Below are positions 49,540 through 58,318 of a DNA stretch of 64,000 nt, piece after piece. The notes below the pieces were generated by a model that worked only from the letters and a program-made list of their open reading frames with translations, made no database searches and had not been told where the DNA came from. Source of the stretch: Rugosibacter sp. (GTDB lineage Bacteria; Pseudomonadota; Gammaproteobacteria; Burkholderiales; Rhodocyclaceae); contig SCUZ01000103.1 in NCBI GenBank assembly GCA_004322535.1, positions 51,045 to 115,044 on the forward strand, read 5' to 3'. The first letter of the stretch is position 1. Each line of letters begins with the position of its first letter. Position numbers and translations under genes: made by a program.

Positions 49540-50024
49540 AAGGTGACCTCGATACGGCGTTCAACGTAATCCGGACTGATGGGAGCATTGTTGGGGCAAA
49601 TCCCGCCCGCAGGTTGATTGCAGGCGGTGGATATCACTTGAAACACTGTCGGGCCGTTATTGGCGTCAACGGTTGCAACGCAGGTCACGGTCACCGTAAA
49701 AGTGGCCAGCGTCGGGGCTGTCGGCACAAAAGAAGTGGGCGATGCCGGGCAGGCGCGCACGTTCGAATTGGCTTTGCCGACAGCAACCGCCGGTGTGCCA
49801 TAACTGAAGTTGTACGCTGGCGTGGCTTCGATTTGATAAATGCCCCATTCGATGCCGGACTTGGCGGCCTGATAAGCGCGTACACCCTGAATGTCGAGCG
49901 CAGTGCCGATCTGCTGGTTGGTGGAGATGCTGACGATGAACGCACCCAGCGCGGCCAGCACAACAAGGATGAAAATTGCCGTGACGATGGCAAAGCCTTG
50001 CATGCGTTGGACGGGAATCTTCAT
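49536..50024 (-). CDS. mshP: MshP-like minor pilin
   Basis: A 162-residue MSHA biogenesis protein with a hydrophobic N-terminal helix MQGFAIVTAIFILVVLAALGA; it has the QGFAIV start of PilX/MshP instead of the usual FTLIE. The start at 50024 (MKIPVQRMQG) overlaps the mshO stop by 4 bp, which fits the spacing of this operon; a reading starting at 50228 is out of register with any similarity. The next gene is mshQ. Confidence 0.88.
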   Translation of the reverse strand: MKIPVQRMQGFAIVTAIFILVVLAALGAFIVSISTNQQIGTALDIQGVRAYQAAKSGIEWGIYQIEATPAYNFSYGTPAVAVGKANSNVRACPASPTSFVPTAPTLATFTVTVTCVATVDANNGPTVFQVISTACNQPAGGICPNNAPISPDYVERRIEVTL

Positions 50025-50890
50025 GGGGTATTGTCGATGCGGATTTGCTGGGCGAGCGAAATGCGTTCGCCGCTCGCATCGGAGAGGGTGAGGTTGATGA
50101 GCAAGAGGCCATTGCGTCCGCTGGCATTGGGCGCGTATTCGATGACGCAGATGACGTTGCCAGCGATGGGCGCAATCGTGCCGCCGGCGGGCGGTGTGGC
50201 TTGTGCGGCATTGAAACCATAACTCCATTGCCGCGTCATGTTAGCGGGCACGCCGGCCGGACAGGCATAGGTGACGGCTTGTGTGCCACGCGGCACGACC
50301 TGAAAGCGGGCATCGGGCGAAGGCAGCGGCGGCGCTTGAATAGCAAATGGATTGGCGGTCAGCGTAACAACATTGCCAGCGACACCTTGCACCTGCGCAC
50401 GATTACCACCCGTGTAAGCGTCGGCCGGCGCGTTGCCAGGGCCAAGGTTGTAGGTCACGATGAAATCCCCCGCCACGATTGCAGGGTTTGCCGGCATGGG
50501 ACCGAGCACGTCAAAGCTCATGTCGGCAGGATTGGTATAACTCAAAAAATCACCGCCCGTCGAGCCATCGGCATCAAAGCGGTAACGCCCGCCGTTACTG
50601 GTCATGATGAACTCGATGTAGTTAACACCCGCGGCATTTGCAACGCGTAGGCTGTTGGGCAACGCCAGGCGTAAATCGCGCGTGATGCGGCGCAGGGCGA
50701 CATCGGCCTGGTCGGTGAGTTCAGCACGGCGTGCGGAATCAAAATAGCCTTGTATCGGTTTGCCAATAAAGACAGCGACGATGGCGCCAAGAATACCCAG
50801 GATGGCAATAGTGACGACCGCTTCGATCAGCGTAAAACCGTTGACGAGATGAGCCGGGCGACGTGGTGGATAAGCGTGTGAGGTCATCAT
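50021..50890 (-). CDS. mshO: MshO-like minor pilin
   Basis: A 289-residue minor pilin with the prepilin signal NGFTLIEAVVTIAILGILGA after a 17-residue leader. The rest fits the MshO family (FIGKPIQGYFDSARRAELTDQADVALRR, here in part, and SLRLALPNSLRV-like text DLRLALPNSLRVANAAG). It overlaps mshD by 4 bp and mshP by 4 bp. Confidence 0.92.
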   Translation of the reverse strand: MMTSHAYPPRRPAHLVNGFTLIEAVVTIAILGILGAIVAVFIGKPIQGYFDSARRAELTDQADVALRRITRDLRLALPNSLRVANAAGVNYIEFIMTSNGGRYRFDADGSTGGDFLSYTNPADMSFDVLGPMPANPAIVAGDFIVTYNLGPGNAPADAYTGGNRAQVQGVAGNVVTLTANPFAIQAPPLPSPDARFQVVPRGTQAVTYACPAGVPANMTRQWSYGFNAAQATPPAGGTIAPIAGNVICVIEYAPNASGRNGLLLINLTLSDASGERISLAQQIRIDNTP

Positions 50891-51435
50891 GGCAATGAAT
50901 TCGGCGCGTAGCGCGTGCGGTAACCTTCAACGGTGAGATTCTCGTTGCCAAAGCTCACTGTTACGGTAATCCGTAGCGAAGCCGCCGCTGGCACTGCCGC
51001 CACACCCGGCCCGAGCGCATCCTGTGCGACGGCGATGGCGGAACTATATCCCAGAGGCATGGCGGTGCCGGTGATGCCGGTGGTGATACCTGCGAGGCCA
51101 TTGTAATCATTGACGTTATCAAAAGGCGTCACCACACCGCCGCGCGTTTCACCCACTTCTGCCCCCATGACCTCAGGCGTAGCGCAGGCAGCGGCATTGA
51201 TTGCCGTGGCCGCCACCGGATCATCCGGGTCACACCAGGTAAAAGGTTGAGCGGCGACCTCATCCATCAAGCCTTCGGCGATAACCAACATTTGTTTACG
51301 GATCATCGGGTCGGCGCTATGGCTTGTCGTCAAGTTGAGCACGGAAAGAATGCCAGCCAACCCGACGCTGACAATGACGATGAAGACAATCAGCTCGATC
51401 AGGGTGATGCCGCGCTGGGAGTGATCAACGTACAT
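50887..51435 (-). CDS. mshD: MshD-like minor pilin
   Basis: A 182-residue MSHA pilin with the prepilin signal RGITLIELIVFIVIVSVGLA: Gly before ITLIE, with Glu5. The MshD pattern PMIRKQMLVIAEGLMDEV follows. The start at 51435 (MYVDHSQRG) fits the leader length. It overlaps the mshC stop by 11 bp and mshO by 4 bp. MSHA minor pilins prime the mannose-sensitive haemagglutinin pilus, which in Vibrio aids surface attachment. Confidence 0.92.
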   Translation of the reverse strand: MYVDHSQRGITLIELIVFIVIVSVGLAGILSVLNLTTSHSADPMIRKQMLVIAEGLMDEVAAQPFTWCDPDDPVAATAINAAACATPEVMGAEVGETRGGVVTPFDNVNDYNGLAGITTGITGTAMPLGYSSAIAVAQDALGPGVAAVPAAASLRITVTVSFGNENLTVEGYRTRYAPNSLP

Positions 51436-51931
51436 AGCCCGTTTCCGCAGTGACATTGATGGTGTAGTTGCTCGTGCCACCCGTCACCGTGTAAGCGGCG
51501 GCGGCAGAAGGGCGGCCGAGCGGATCAAAACTGATCGCTACCGGCCCGGCAAGCACTACCCCGTTGGGTGCACAAACGGCATTGATCGGGCCGCCGCAAG
51601 CGGCATCACTCGTGGGCAACGTGAGCTGTCGGGGACAAGTACCTGCGCCTGGGGCGTCGGTTGGCACATTATCAATCGTGAGCGCAAGGCTGTTGCCAGC
51701 CAGCGCAATACAGGTAATTCGCCGTTGCGCCACCGCCGACTTTCTGGCAAATTCGATTGTGGCCTTGAGCTTGTCGCGAAAGCCGACTTCGTTAAAACCG
51801 GAAAAATTGAAACGCGGCAACGCCACGGTGGCGAGAATACCCATGAGCACCATCACCATGATCAGCTCTACCAACGTGAAACCGGTTTGTGGCTTATGAC
51901 GAAAACGCGACAATGACAGGGGCAATCTCAT
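51425..51931 (-). CDS. mshC: MshC-like minor pilin
   Basis: A 168-residue minor pilin with the prepilin signal QTGFTLVELIMVMVLMGILA. The mature part fits MshC/GspH (FRDKLKATIEFARKSAVAQRR and GPVAISFDPLGRPSAA, each in part). It heads the mshC-D-O-P-Q run, the same order as in Vibrio, but mshA, mshB and the assembly genes are not in the window. It is divergent from tRNA-Thr across 86 bp. Confidence 0.92.
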   Translation of the reverse strand: MRLPLSLSRFRHKPQTGFTLVELIMVMVLMGILATVALPRFNFSGFNEVGFRDKLKATIEFARKSAVAQRRITCIALAGNSLALTIDNVPTDAPGAGTCPRQLTLPTSDAACGGPINAVCAPNGVVLAGPVAISFDPLGRPSAAAAYTVTGGTSNYTINVTAETGYVR

Positions 51932-51977
51932 GGCTTGAGTCTAACGCAAGCAGACGAATACGGGGCAAGGCCCAGCA

Positions 51978-52007
51978 TTGCCATTCACCACGAACGAACG
52001 CTATAAT
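51978..52007 (+). promoter_or_regulatory. Promoter of tRNA-Thr
   Basis: TTGCCA (51978-51983) and TATAAT (52002-52007) are separated by 18 bp, with the tRNA 5' end 10 bp downstream. This is a good sigma-70 match. Confidence 0.75.
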
Positions 52008-52017
52008 CCGCAACCGC

Positions 52018-52093
<76 letters not shown>

Positions 52094-52446
52094 AAAAACC
52101 AATAGCTCAGAGAGTTTCCCTCTAATCTATTGGTTTCGTGTAGACGCAATGTAGACGGCTTTTCGCACCATACATATAGACCGCCGTCTCTACGCCGTCT
52201 CTAATGTGCAGCGTCGAATGTAACCCCGGTTACCGCGCAAGATCGCTAGGCTCCCAGTATTAACCAGTCAGGCCATATTCGTAACGAAAAATGTCTTGTT
52301 GGTAGAGCCCATGCTCGAGCAAGGCTATGCTCACAAGTTCATTGCACGAGCCCCAGGAGCAATGGGTGCGTTCAATGGCATGGGCACATGCTGGTGGTAT
52401 ACGAAAAGGGGTCTTGAAGCGGTAGAAAATCTTGCAGCAATGTTAG
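52094..52446 (+). other. Element left arm: short repeats, no recognised gene
   Basis: This is where the integrase gene would be expected. It holds two sets of 11-bp-period repeats (TGTAGAC at 52139 and 52150; CGCCGTCTCTA twice at 52182-52203). The second set is roughly the inverse complement of the first. A 63-codon ORF (52296-52487) is present but unlike any protein I recognise, and it overlaps the next fragment. The DNA looks richer in A/T than the chromosome on either side, judged by eye. Confidence 0.6.
52139..52203. repeat. Paired 11-bp-period repeats, probable integrase arm sites
   Basis: Direct pair TGTAGAC (52139-52145, 52150-52156) plus an exact 11-bp tandem CGCCGTCTCTA (52182-52192, 52193-52203). 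The complement of the second reads TAGAGACGGCG, close to TGTAGACGGCT in the first, so the two pairs face each other. They start 46 bp from the tRNA CCA end. Confidence 0.6.
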
Positions 52447-53429
52447 TTGAGTGTGATAAAAGCTTCATGGGCTGCGGGCACAATTAAAAAAAACACCCTC
52501 GCTGAAATATGTCTAGACCGTCGCATATTCGACGCAAATAGCGTTTTATGTCGAAACCAAGCCATCCTATTCGAATGCAAAGCGCACGCCGACGCACAAA
52601 AGTTTGCGGATGACATCATCGCGGAAATTTGCAATCGTCTGAAAAGCAGGATGGTGTAGCTTGGGATCGAGTAGTTGCAAGTCGGTACCTGACCAACGAA
52701 TGGTCTCCTGAATTGGGTAAGTTCCCAGACAATGATGCAAGCCCATTTGCAAAGCCAACCTACAGCTACATATTTGTCGCCTCTGAGCACGGGACGCAAA
52801 AAGGTGCCCGGCTTTCGGCACCCCTAAGTCTGCGTAAATTATTCGCGGTGACGTACAGCATCATTAGTGACGACAGTGATCATCGCCTCTTAAAGTGCGG
52901 AGCAGAACCGCATACGCGATCAATACAGTTCCCGGAAAACGGCACGTCCGGGCTGGGGATTACAACAAGCGGAATTGGAACACTAGTGTCGTATTACACC
53001 AATGACACAGCGCTAGAGTCGGCGCAAATCACAATGGTGCAGGACTGGTTTTTGTCCCAAAGTAGCCTCGCCGCTGATAAATCAAACCGCGTGGACAAAT
53101 GTGCGTATTTCGCTAATCGCGCAATGAACTCTAGCGATATTGAGGCATATGTAAAATTTTTTCGTGGCACTAGACGCTCTCTTTGGGATTAGAGGCTCTG
53201 TCGAGGAATCAATAACGGATGGCGTGAAAAGTTAACTAGGCATCACAAAGGGGATGAAAAAATTTCATGGTCATTTGATCTAGGGAACGAGCTCGTGCAT
53301 GGTGGTAGCAGGCACATAAAGGAATGGCCCAAATACTACAGTTACTACCGACACTTCGAATCCGAACCCGAGCTGGATATTGAAAAGATTGCTTTTGCTG
53401 CATTATTGCATGCACCTAAGATCATCTAG
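52447..53429 (+). pseudogene. Unknown gene with one frameshift and one in-frame amber stop
   Basis: A reading frame starts with a possible TTG at 52447 and gives RRIFDANSVLCRNQAILFECKAHADAQ. It shifts near 52650 into the frame WDRVVASRYLTNEWSPELG, which runs to TAG at 53190-53192. The same frame continues past it with INNGWREKLTRHHKGDEKISW and LVHGGSRHIKEWPKYYSYYRHF, ending at 53429. One frameshift plus one stop would restore a protein of about 325 residues. I do not recognise it. The late LVHGG text recalls HEPN-like proteins, but this is weak. It is either a recent pseudogene or a gene needing recoding. Confidence 0.6.
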
Positions 53430-53913
53430 AACCCTTTGAGAACCAATACCGTGTTCTACCTGCCAGTCCGCGGTGGTAATAATGCCTTGGATCAGTGTCC
53501 ATCAGTAAAAGATGCCACGTCCCATACAGTTATTGACAGTACTCCTGGGTCCCCCTTTCAGCACAAAGTGGACATTCCGACTATCATTTCAATTCGATCA
53601 CCCTTAGGTTTGCTAGGTCCGTTACCGACCAGAACCGGACGGTCCAAGATTTTCTCCATAGCAGTCACTCGATAACATTCAAGGCATCCTGTTCTGTATC
53701 TGCATAGGAACAGCAGGACAGCATTCGTTGCTAACCTTGGGCAGTGTTCCCCTTTCCAAAGTAATACTCACCCCCTGGAAAGACTTGAATACCGAGGCAG
53801 ACAGTTCTCTCACCATACCCTTCAACTACATCAGACGACGAGAAATCAGACACTGACGATAGCTGCGTAGAGGTATAGCCCGACCCCACTGGCCACAACA
53901 ACGCAACCCAGCC
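53430..53913. other. Element interior between the broken gene and glcF, no clear gene
   Basis: Two short ORFs exist here (79 codons at 53436 on plus, 64 codons at 53731 on minus). Neither has a ribosome site or a recognisable sequence. I take the stretch as decayed intergenic DNA of the element. Confidence 0.6.
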
Positions 53914-53949
53914 ACGATCGGCCAAAGCAGATCTGCTTTGGCCGATCGT
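53914..53949. repeat. Perfect 36-bp palindrome after glcF
   Basis: ACGATCGGCCAAAGCAGA is followed at once by its reverse complement, with no spacer. It begins 10 bp beyond the glcF stop, so it could be the operon's terminator or a stem-loop that protects the transcript, but it has no T-run. It may equally be a protein-binding or cruciform site. Confidence 0.85.
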
Positions 53950-53959
53950 CTAAACCCGG

Positions 53960-55177
53960 CTAGCGCAGCGCATGATCAATCAGCTCCACCCAATGCATCA
54001 CGGGTGTGTCGGTACCGGACTGCAAATGCGTCAGGCAACCGATGTTGGCTGAGACTATCATCTCGGGCTCGGTAGCCTGCAGGTGCTTGATTTTGTTGTC
54101 GCGCAGCTGATAAGACAGCGTGGGTTGCAAGACCGAATACGTGCCGGCAGAACCGCAGCACAAGTGGCTGTCCGCACATAGTTTCACATCCATGCCCACC
54201 GCGCGCAAAACATCTTCGACTTTGCCGCGAATCTGCTGACCATGCTGCAAGGTACAAGGCGGGTGATAGACCACGCGTTTTTTTATACTGACCTTGCTGG
54301 CCAGTTGTGTTTCAAAAGCGGGCAGGATTTCTGACAAGTCTTTGGTCAGTGCCGATATTTTTTGCGCGCGGCTGGCATACGCAGGATCGCGGGCCAGCAG
54401 ATGCCCATATTCCTTGACCGTGACACCACAACCGGAAGCCGTCATCACAATCGCCTCGGCGCCGGCTTCCACATACGGCCACCAGGCGTCCACATTGCGA
54501 CGCATGTCGTCCAGCCCACCCGCCTGATCATTCATGTGATGGCGGATCGCACCGCAACAGCCGGCTCTGGGCGCCACGATCAGTTGCACGCCCAGCGCAT
54601 CCAGTACCCGTGCCGTGGCCGCATTGATGTTGGGCGACATGTCAGGTTGCACGCAACCATCGAGCAGCAGCATCTTGCGCGCATGCGTGCGCGTGGGCCG
54701 GTGGCCCGGATCCCGGGCCACCGGCACCTTGTTCTTCAGGGCACGCGGCAGCAGGGGCCGCATCATCTGCCCGGCTTTCATGGCCGGTGAAAAAAGCCAG
54801 CGGCGCGGCAAAACTTCTTTGAGGACGTAGCGCAGCAGTTGCTGGCCGAGTGGGCGCGCGACCTGTTGTTCGACAATGCCACGACCGATATCCATCAGCC
54901 GGCCATATTCCACACCGGACGGGCAAGTGCTCTCGCAATTGCGGCAGGTCAGGCAACGGTCCAGATGCGATTGTGTCTTTTCGGTGGCGGGCTGGCCTTC
55001 CAGGACTTGCTTGATGAGGTAAATGCGGCCGCGCGGTCCATCAAGCTCATCACCCAGCAACTGATAAGTCGGGCACGTCGCCGTGCAAAAACCGCAGTGC
55101 ACACAGCTGCGCAAAATGGCATCCGCCTCTTGTCCTTCGGGCGTGTCCTTGATGAAATCAGCGAGATTGGTTTGCAT
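53960..55177 (-). CDS. glcF: Glycolate oxidase iron-sulfur subunit GlcF
   Basis: The electron-transfer subunit of the membrane-associated glycolate oxidase complex, which oxidises glycolate to glyoxylate and feeds electrons to the respiratory chain. From the ATG at 55177 (MQTNLADFIK) the protein is 405 residues. Two 4Fe-4S motifs sit near the N-terminus: CVHCGFCTATCP and CLTCRNCESTCP. Two Cys-rich CCG domains follow, with CCGAIRHHM and CCGSAGTYS. The upstream reading to 55237 overlaps glcE. It is the third gene of glcD-glcE-glcF. Confidence 0.96.
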   Translation of the reverse strand: MQTNLADFIKDTPEGQEADAILRSCVHCGFCTATCPTYQLLGDELDGPRGRIYLIKQVLEGQPATEKTQSHLDRCLTCRNCESTCPSGVEYGRLMDIGRGIVEQQVARPLGQQLLRYVLKEVLPRRWLFSPAMKAGQMMRPLLPRALKNKVPVARDPGHRPTRTHARKMLLLDGCVQPDMSPNINAATARVLDALGVQLIVAPRAGCCGAIRHHMNDQAGGLDDMRRNVDAWWPYVEAGAEAIVMTASGCGVTVKEYGHLLARDPAYASRAQKISALTKDLSEILPAFETQLASKVSIKKRVVYHPPCTLQHGQQIRGKVEDVLRAVGMDVKLCADSHLCCGSAGTYSVLQPTLSYQLRDNKIKHLQATEPEMIVSANIGCLTHLQSGTDTPVMHWVELIDHALR

Positions 55178-55187
55178 TTTTTTGTAA

Positions 55188-56255
55188 TCAGAAATCCGGA
55201 TACATACGACCGCGATTGAATATGCCGGCCGGATCAAATGTGTTTTTCAAATGGCGGTGGATACGGGCAACGGCTGGTTGTAATGGATGGAATACACCCA
55301 CGGATTTATCACCCCCTCTGAACAAGGTCGCATGACCACCGGCCTGCACTGCCGCCGCTCGAATCGTCGCCGCATCGGCACCGGTCTTGAGCCAGCGCTG
55401 CGCCCCACCCCATTCAATCAGCTGCTCACCCGGCAAGGTGATTGCGGCCGCAACGCTGGGCAGCGACAGACGCCACAAGCCCTGCGCAGTCTCTGCAAAA
55501 AAATCATGGGTCTGCTCGCGCAGTGCATCCCAGTACGCATCAGCATAGGCGAGGGTCTGCCCACCCATCCTGGCGATGGCGGCATCAACCGCCGCTCGCG
55601 CGCCGGACAAACGCACCATGAGTTCTCCCCTATGCCAGCATGAAGCAGAAATCGGCAAAGGCTGCCCGCCCCAGACATTGAGCTGCCTGAGCGCTTCGGC
55701 TTCAGACAGGCTGAACTGCAGTGTGTGCTGCGCCACAGGACGCGGCAATACCTTGACGGATACTTCCAGTATCAATCCCAGCGTGCCCATTGAACCGGCC
55801 AGCAGCCGGGAGACGTCGTAGCCAGCGACATTTTTCATGACCTGACCACCAAAGTTGAGGACATCGCCCTTGCCATCCATGAGTACTGCACCAAGCACAA
55901 AATCTCTTACCGCACCCACGGCCTGTCGGCGTGGCCCGGACAAACCGGCGGCGACGATGCCACCCAGCGTGGCCAGACCATCGAAGCGCGGTGGCTCGAA
56001 GGCCAGCATCTGGTTTTTTTCGGAGAGTACCCGGCCTATCTCGCGCAGCGTGCTGCCCGCGCGCGCGGTGATGACGAGTTCGGTAGGATCATAGGCCACG
56101 ATGCCGCTGTAGGCTGTGGTGTCGAGCACGTCGCCCTCCAGAGCCTGACCGTACCAGTCCTTGGTGCCATTGCCCCGAATACGCAGTGGCTGCTTTGCCG
56201 CGCTGGCCGCGACAACGGTTTCCCTGAATGCCTGCAGTTTCTGATCCATGGTCAT
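55188..56255 (-). CDS. glcE: Glycolate oxidase FAD-binding subunit GlcE
   Basis: A 355-residue FAD-binding subunit of glycolate oxidase. It has a PCMH-type FAD-binding domain: IRGNGTKDWYGQ, YDPTELVITARAGSTL, ATLGGIVAAGLSGPRR and GGQVMKNVAGYDVSRLLAGS. It starts with ATG at 56255 (MTMDQKL), with a second ATG at 56249. It lies between glcD and glcF with gaps of about 10 bp, so the three are one operon. Length is normal. Confidence 0.96.
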   Translation of the reverse strand: MTMDQKLQAFRETVVAASAAKQPLRIRGNGTKDWYGQALEGDVLDTTAYSGIVAYDPTELVITARAGSTLREIGRVLSEKNQMLAFEPPRFDGLATLGGIVAAGLSGPRRQAVGAVRDFVLGAVLMDGKGDVLNFGGQVMKNVAGYDVSRLLAGSMGTLGLILEVSVKVLPRPVAQHTLQFSLSEAEALRQLNVWGGQPLPISASCWHRGELMVRLSGARAAVDAAIARMGGQTLAYADAYWDALREQTHDFFAETAQGLWRLSLPSVAAAITLPGEQLIEWGGAQRWLKTGADAATIRAAAVQAGGHATLFRGGDKSVGVFHPLQPAVARIHRHLKNTFDPAGIFNRGRMYPDF

Positions 56256-56264
56256 CTTTGAAAA

Positions 56265-57752
56265 TCAGAAGCGCGGCAAATCCGCAAACTTGAGCTGACC
56301 GGCACGTACATGCATCTTGCCGTATTCAGCACAGCGATGCAGCGTGGGAATGGCCTTGTCGGAATTAAGCAGAAAAGCGGTATCAAACGAACGCTTCACA
56401 CCAAAGAAGGCTTCGCGTTCTTCGGGAGAAAATTGCACGCACATGGAATTGATTTTTTCTATGCCCACGCCATGCTCGCCAGTGATGGTACCGCCGACTT
56501 CAACACACAGCTCGAGTATGGCTGCACCGAATTTTTCTGCGCGGTCAAATTCACCGGAGGCATTTGCATCAAACAAGATCAGCGGATGCAGATTGCCATC
56601 GCCGGCATGAAATACATTGGCACAGCGCAGCTGGTAGGTTTTTTCCATCGCTGCAATGTCCAGCAATACCTTGGCAAGATGCTTGCGCGGTATGGTGCCA
56701 TCCATGCAGTAGTAGTCTGGAGAGATACGCCCGGCTGCCGGAAAAGCGTTCTTGCGACCCGACCAGAATTTCAGGCGCTCGGCTTCATCGCGCGAAACCG
56801 CAATGGCGGTCGCCCCGGAGATTCTCAACACCTCGCTCATGTGCGCGATTTCTTCTTCCACCTCTTCCGGTGTGCCATCGGATTCGCACAGCAAGATGGC
56901 TTCGGCGTCGGTGTCATATCCGGCCTTGACAAAAGGCTCTACCATGCGCGAGCTGGTCTTGTCCATCATCTCCAGACCGGCCGGAATGATGCCGGCGGCA
57001 ATCACATTCGCCACAGCGTTACCGCCTTTGACCACATCATCAAAGGACGCCATGATCACGCGCGCTGCCTGCGGCTTGGGCACCAATTTGACGGTCACTT
57101 CAGTGACGACACCCAGCATGCCCTCGGAGCCTATGAACACAGCCAGCAAATCCAGCCCGGGTGCATCCAGCCCTTCGTTGCCGAGTTCAACCACCTCGCC
57201 CTCAATCGTCACCATGCGCACGCGCAGCACGTTATGCACGGTCAGGCCATATTTCAGGCAATGCACACCGCCGGAATTCTCGGCGATGTTGCCACCAATA
57301 GAGCACGCAATCTGGGATGAAGGATCGGGTGCGTAATACAGACCATGCGCATGGGCTGCTTCAGAGATGGCCAGATTGCGCACACCCGGCTGAACCACTG
57401 CTGTGCGCGCATAAGGATCAAGCCTGACGATCTTGTTCAGACGCGCAGTCGACAGCACCACACCATCGGCAATCGGTGTCGCCCCTCCCGAGAGGCCGGT
57501 GCCGGCACCACGGGGCACGATCTGCACTGCAAGACGACGACATACCTTGAGCACCGCCGCCACTTGCGTTTCGTTCTCAGGCAACACCACCACCATAGGC
57601 AACTGACGATAGGCCGAAAGCCCATCGCATTCATAGGGCCGCGTATCTTCCTGATTGAATAGTACCGATGACGAGGGCAAGACGGCTCTCAGCGCGTCAA
57701 CCACTTCGCGCTGGCGTGCAGGGGTAAAGGCGACTTCGGTGAGGGTATTCAT
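56265..57752 (-). CDS. glcD: Glycolate oxidase catalytic subunit GlcD
   Basis: The catalytic FAD-dependent subunit of glycolate oxidase (495 residues). Its PCMH domain has VVVLPENETQVAAVLKVC, VPRGAGTGLSGGATP and SIGGNIAENSGGVHCLKYG. The C-terminal FAD-oxidase domain has HAGDGNLHPLILFD and ITGEHGVGIEKINSM. Length and motifs are standard. It is first in the operon; no glcC regulator or glcG/glcB is near. The whole operon lies inside the tRNA-Thr-flanked element, but the gene looks intact and its base use is like that of the chromosome. Confidence 0.97.
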   Translation of the reverse strand: MNTLTEVAFTPARQREVVDALRAVLPSSSVLFNQEDTRPYECDGLSAYRQLPMVVVLPENETQVAAVLKVCRRLAVQIVPRGAGTGLSGGATPIADGVVLSTARLNKIVRLDPYARTAVVQPGVRNLAISEAAHAHGLYYAPDPSSQIACSIGGNIAENSGGVHCLKYGLTVHNVLRVRMVTIEGEVVELGNEGLDAPGLDLLAVFIGSEGMLGVVTEVTVKLVPKPQAARVIMASFDDVVKGGNAVANVIAAGIIPAGLEMMDKTSSRMVEPFVKAGYDTDAEAILLCESDGTPEEVEEEIAHMSEVLRISGATAIAVSRDEAERLKFWSGRKNAFPAAGRISPDYYCMDGTIPRKHLAKVLLDIAAMEKTYQLRCANVFHAGDGNLHPLILFDANASGEFDRAEKFGAAILELCVEVGGTITGEHGVGIEKINSMCVQFSPEEREAFFGVKRSFDTAFLLNSDKAIPTLHRCAEYGKMHVRAGQLKFADLPRF

Positions 57753-58263
57753 CGGTTAGGTTGAACGTGGCAAGGCAAGGCGTTCAGCAGGGGATATAGT
57801 GTAACCAAATGCCTGGGGCAAAACCGGGAAGAAGTTTTAACTAGGTTTGAAGTGGCATTGAAGGATTTGGTCAGTTCTCTAGTTTCTGACTATTGCCGCT
57901 AATGTCACTGATCTTGTCTTCTCTCTTTTGGCGATTCGTTCATAAGCAATGAACCGTGCCGGCGCTTTCTTGAAGTTTTCCCTATTTATCAATCTCGGTA
58001 GTCAGTTTTTCAAGACTCTCATTCAAACGAATATGAATGCCTCGGTCTAGCTATGATCAAAGATCAACACTACGGTGTTCTCCTGTAATGCGGCTTTGAT
58101 AGGCTCGCGAGGATAAATCGAGTTTTCTGCGGCACACTGGCGGCACATTGCCAGTCAAAATCCTACAGTAATCTGCAATTAACCAAAATACTTCAATGGC
58201 TGGAAATCCATACTGCCACTATGTTGGTCAGTTGTGCGTTGTTGTCAATGAATGATCGTGTCC
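57753..58263. other. Element right arm, 511 bp without a gene
   Basis: No credible ORF on either strand. A paired repeat GCGGCACA (58129, 58140) lies 116 bp before the right att copy. The start region must hold the glcD promoter, but I cannot pick out a convincing one. Confidence 0.6.
58129..58147. repeat. Paired GCGGCACA repeat, 11-bp period
   Basis: GCGGCACA at 58129-58136 and 58140-58147, separated by CTG. The 11-bp period is the same as in the doublets at 1571 and 52139, suggesting a common type of integrase or recombination-factor site. That reading is inference. Confidence 0.5.
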
Positions 58264-58310
58264 GATTCGTAATCAGTAGGTCGCCAGTTCGATTCCGGCC
58301 AACAGCACCA
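58264..58310 (+). repeat. attR-like 47-bp repeat (tRNA-Thr 3' half copy)
   Basis: An identical copy of the tRNA-Thr 3' half including CCA, with no 5' half, so it is not a functional tRNA gene. It is followed 9 bp later by the tRNA-type terminator. Confidence 0.9.
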
Positions 58311-58318
58311 GTAGCACC

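Noticed and set aside
49614..50222. Long plus-strand ORFs antisense to mshO/mshP and similar ones across mshQ, pilY1 and glcD
   Set aside because: They are complementary-frame shadows of strongly supported genes, with Arg/Cys/His-rich composition and no ribosome sites.
58264..58310. A second tRNA-Thr gene
   Set aside because: Only the 3' half is present, with no D-arm or 5' acceptor strand. It is an att copy.
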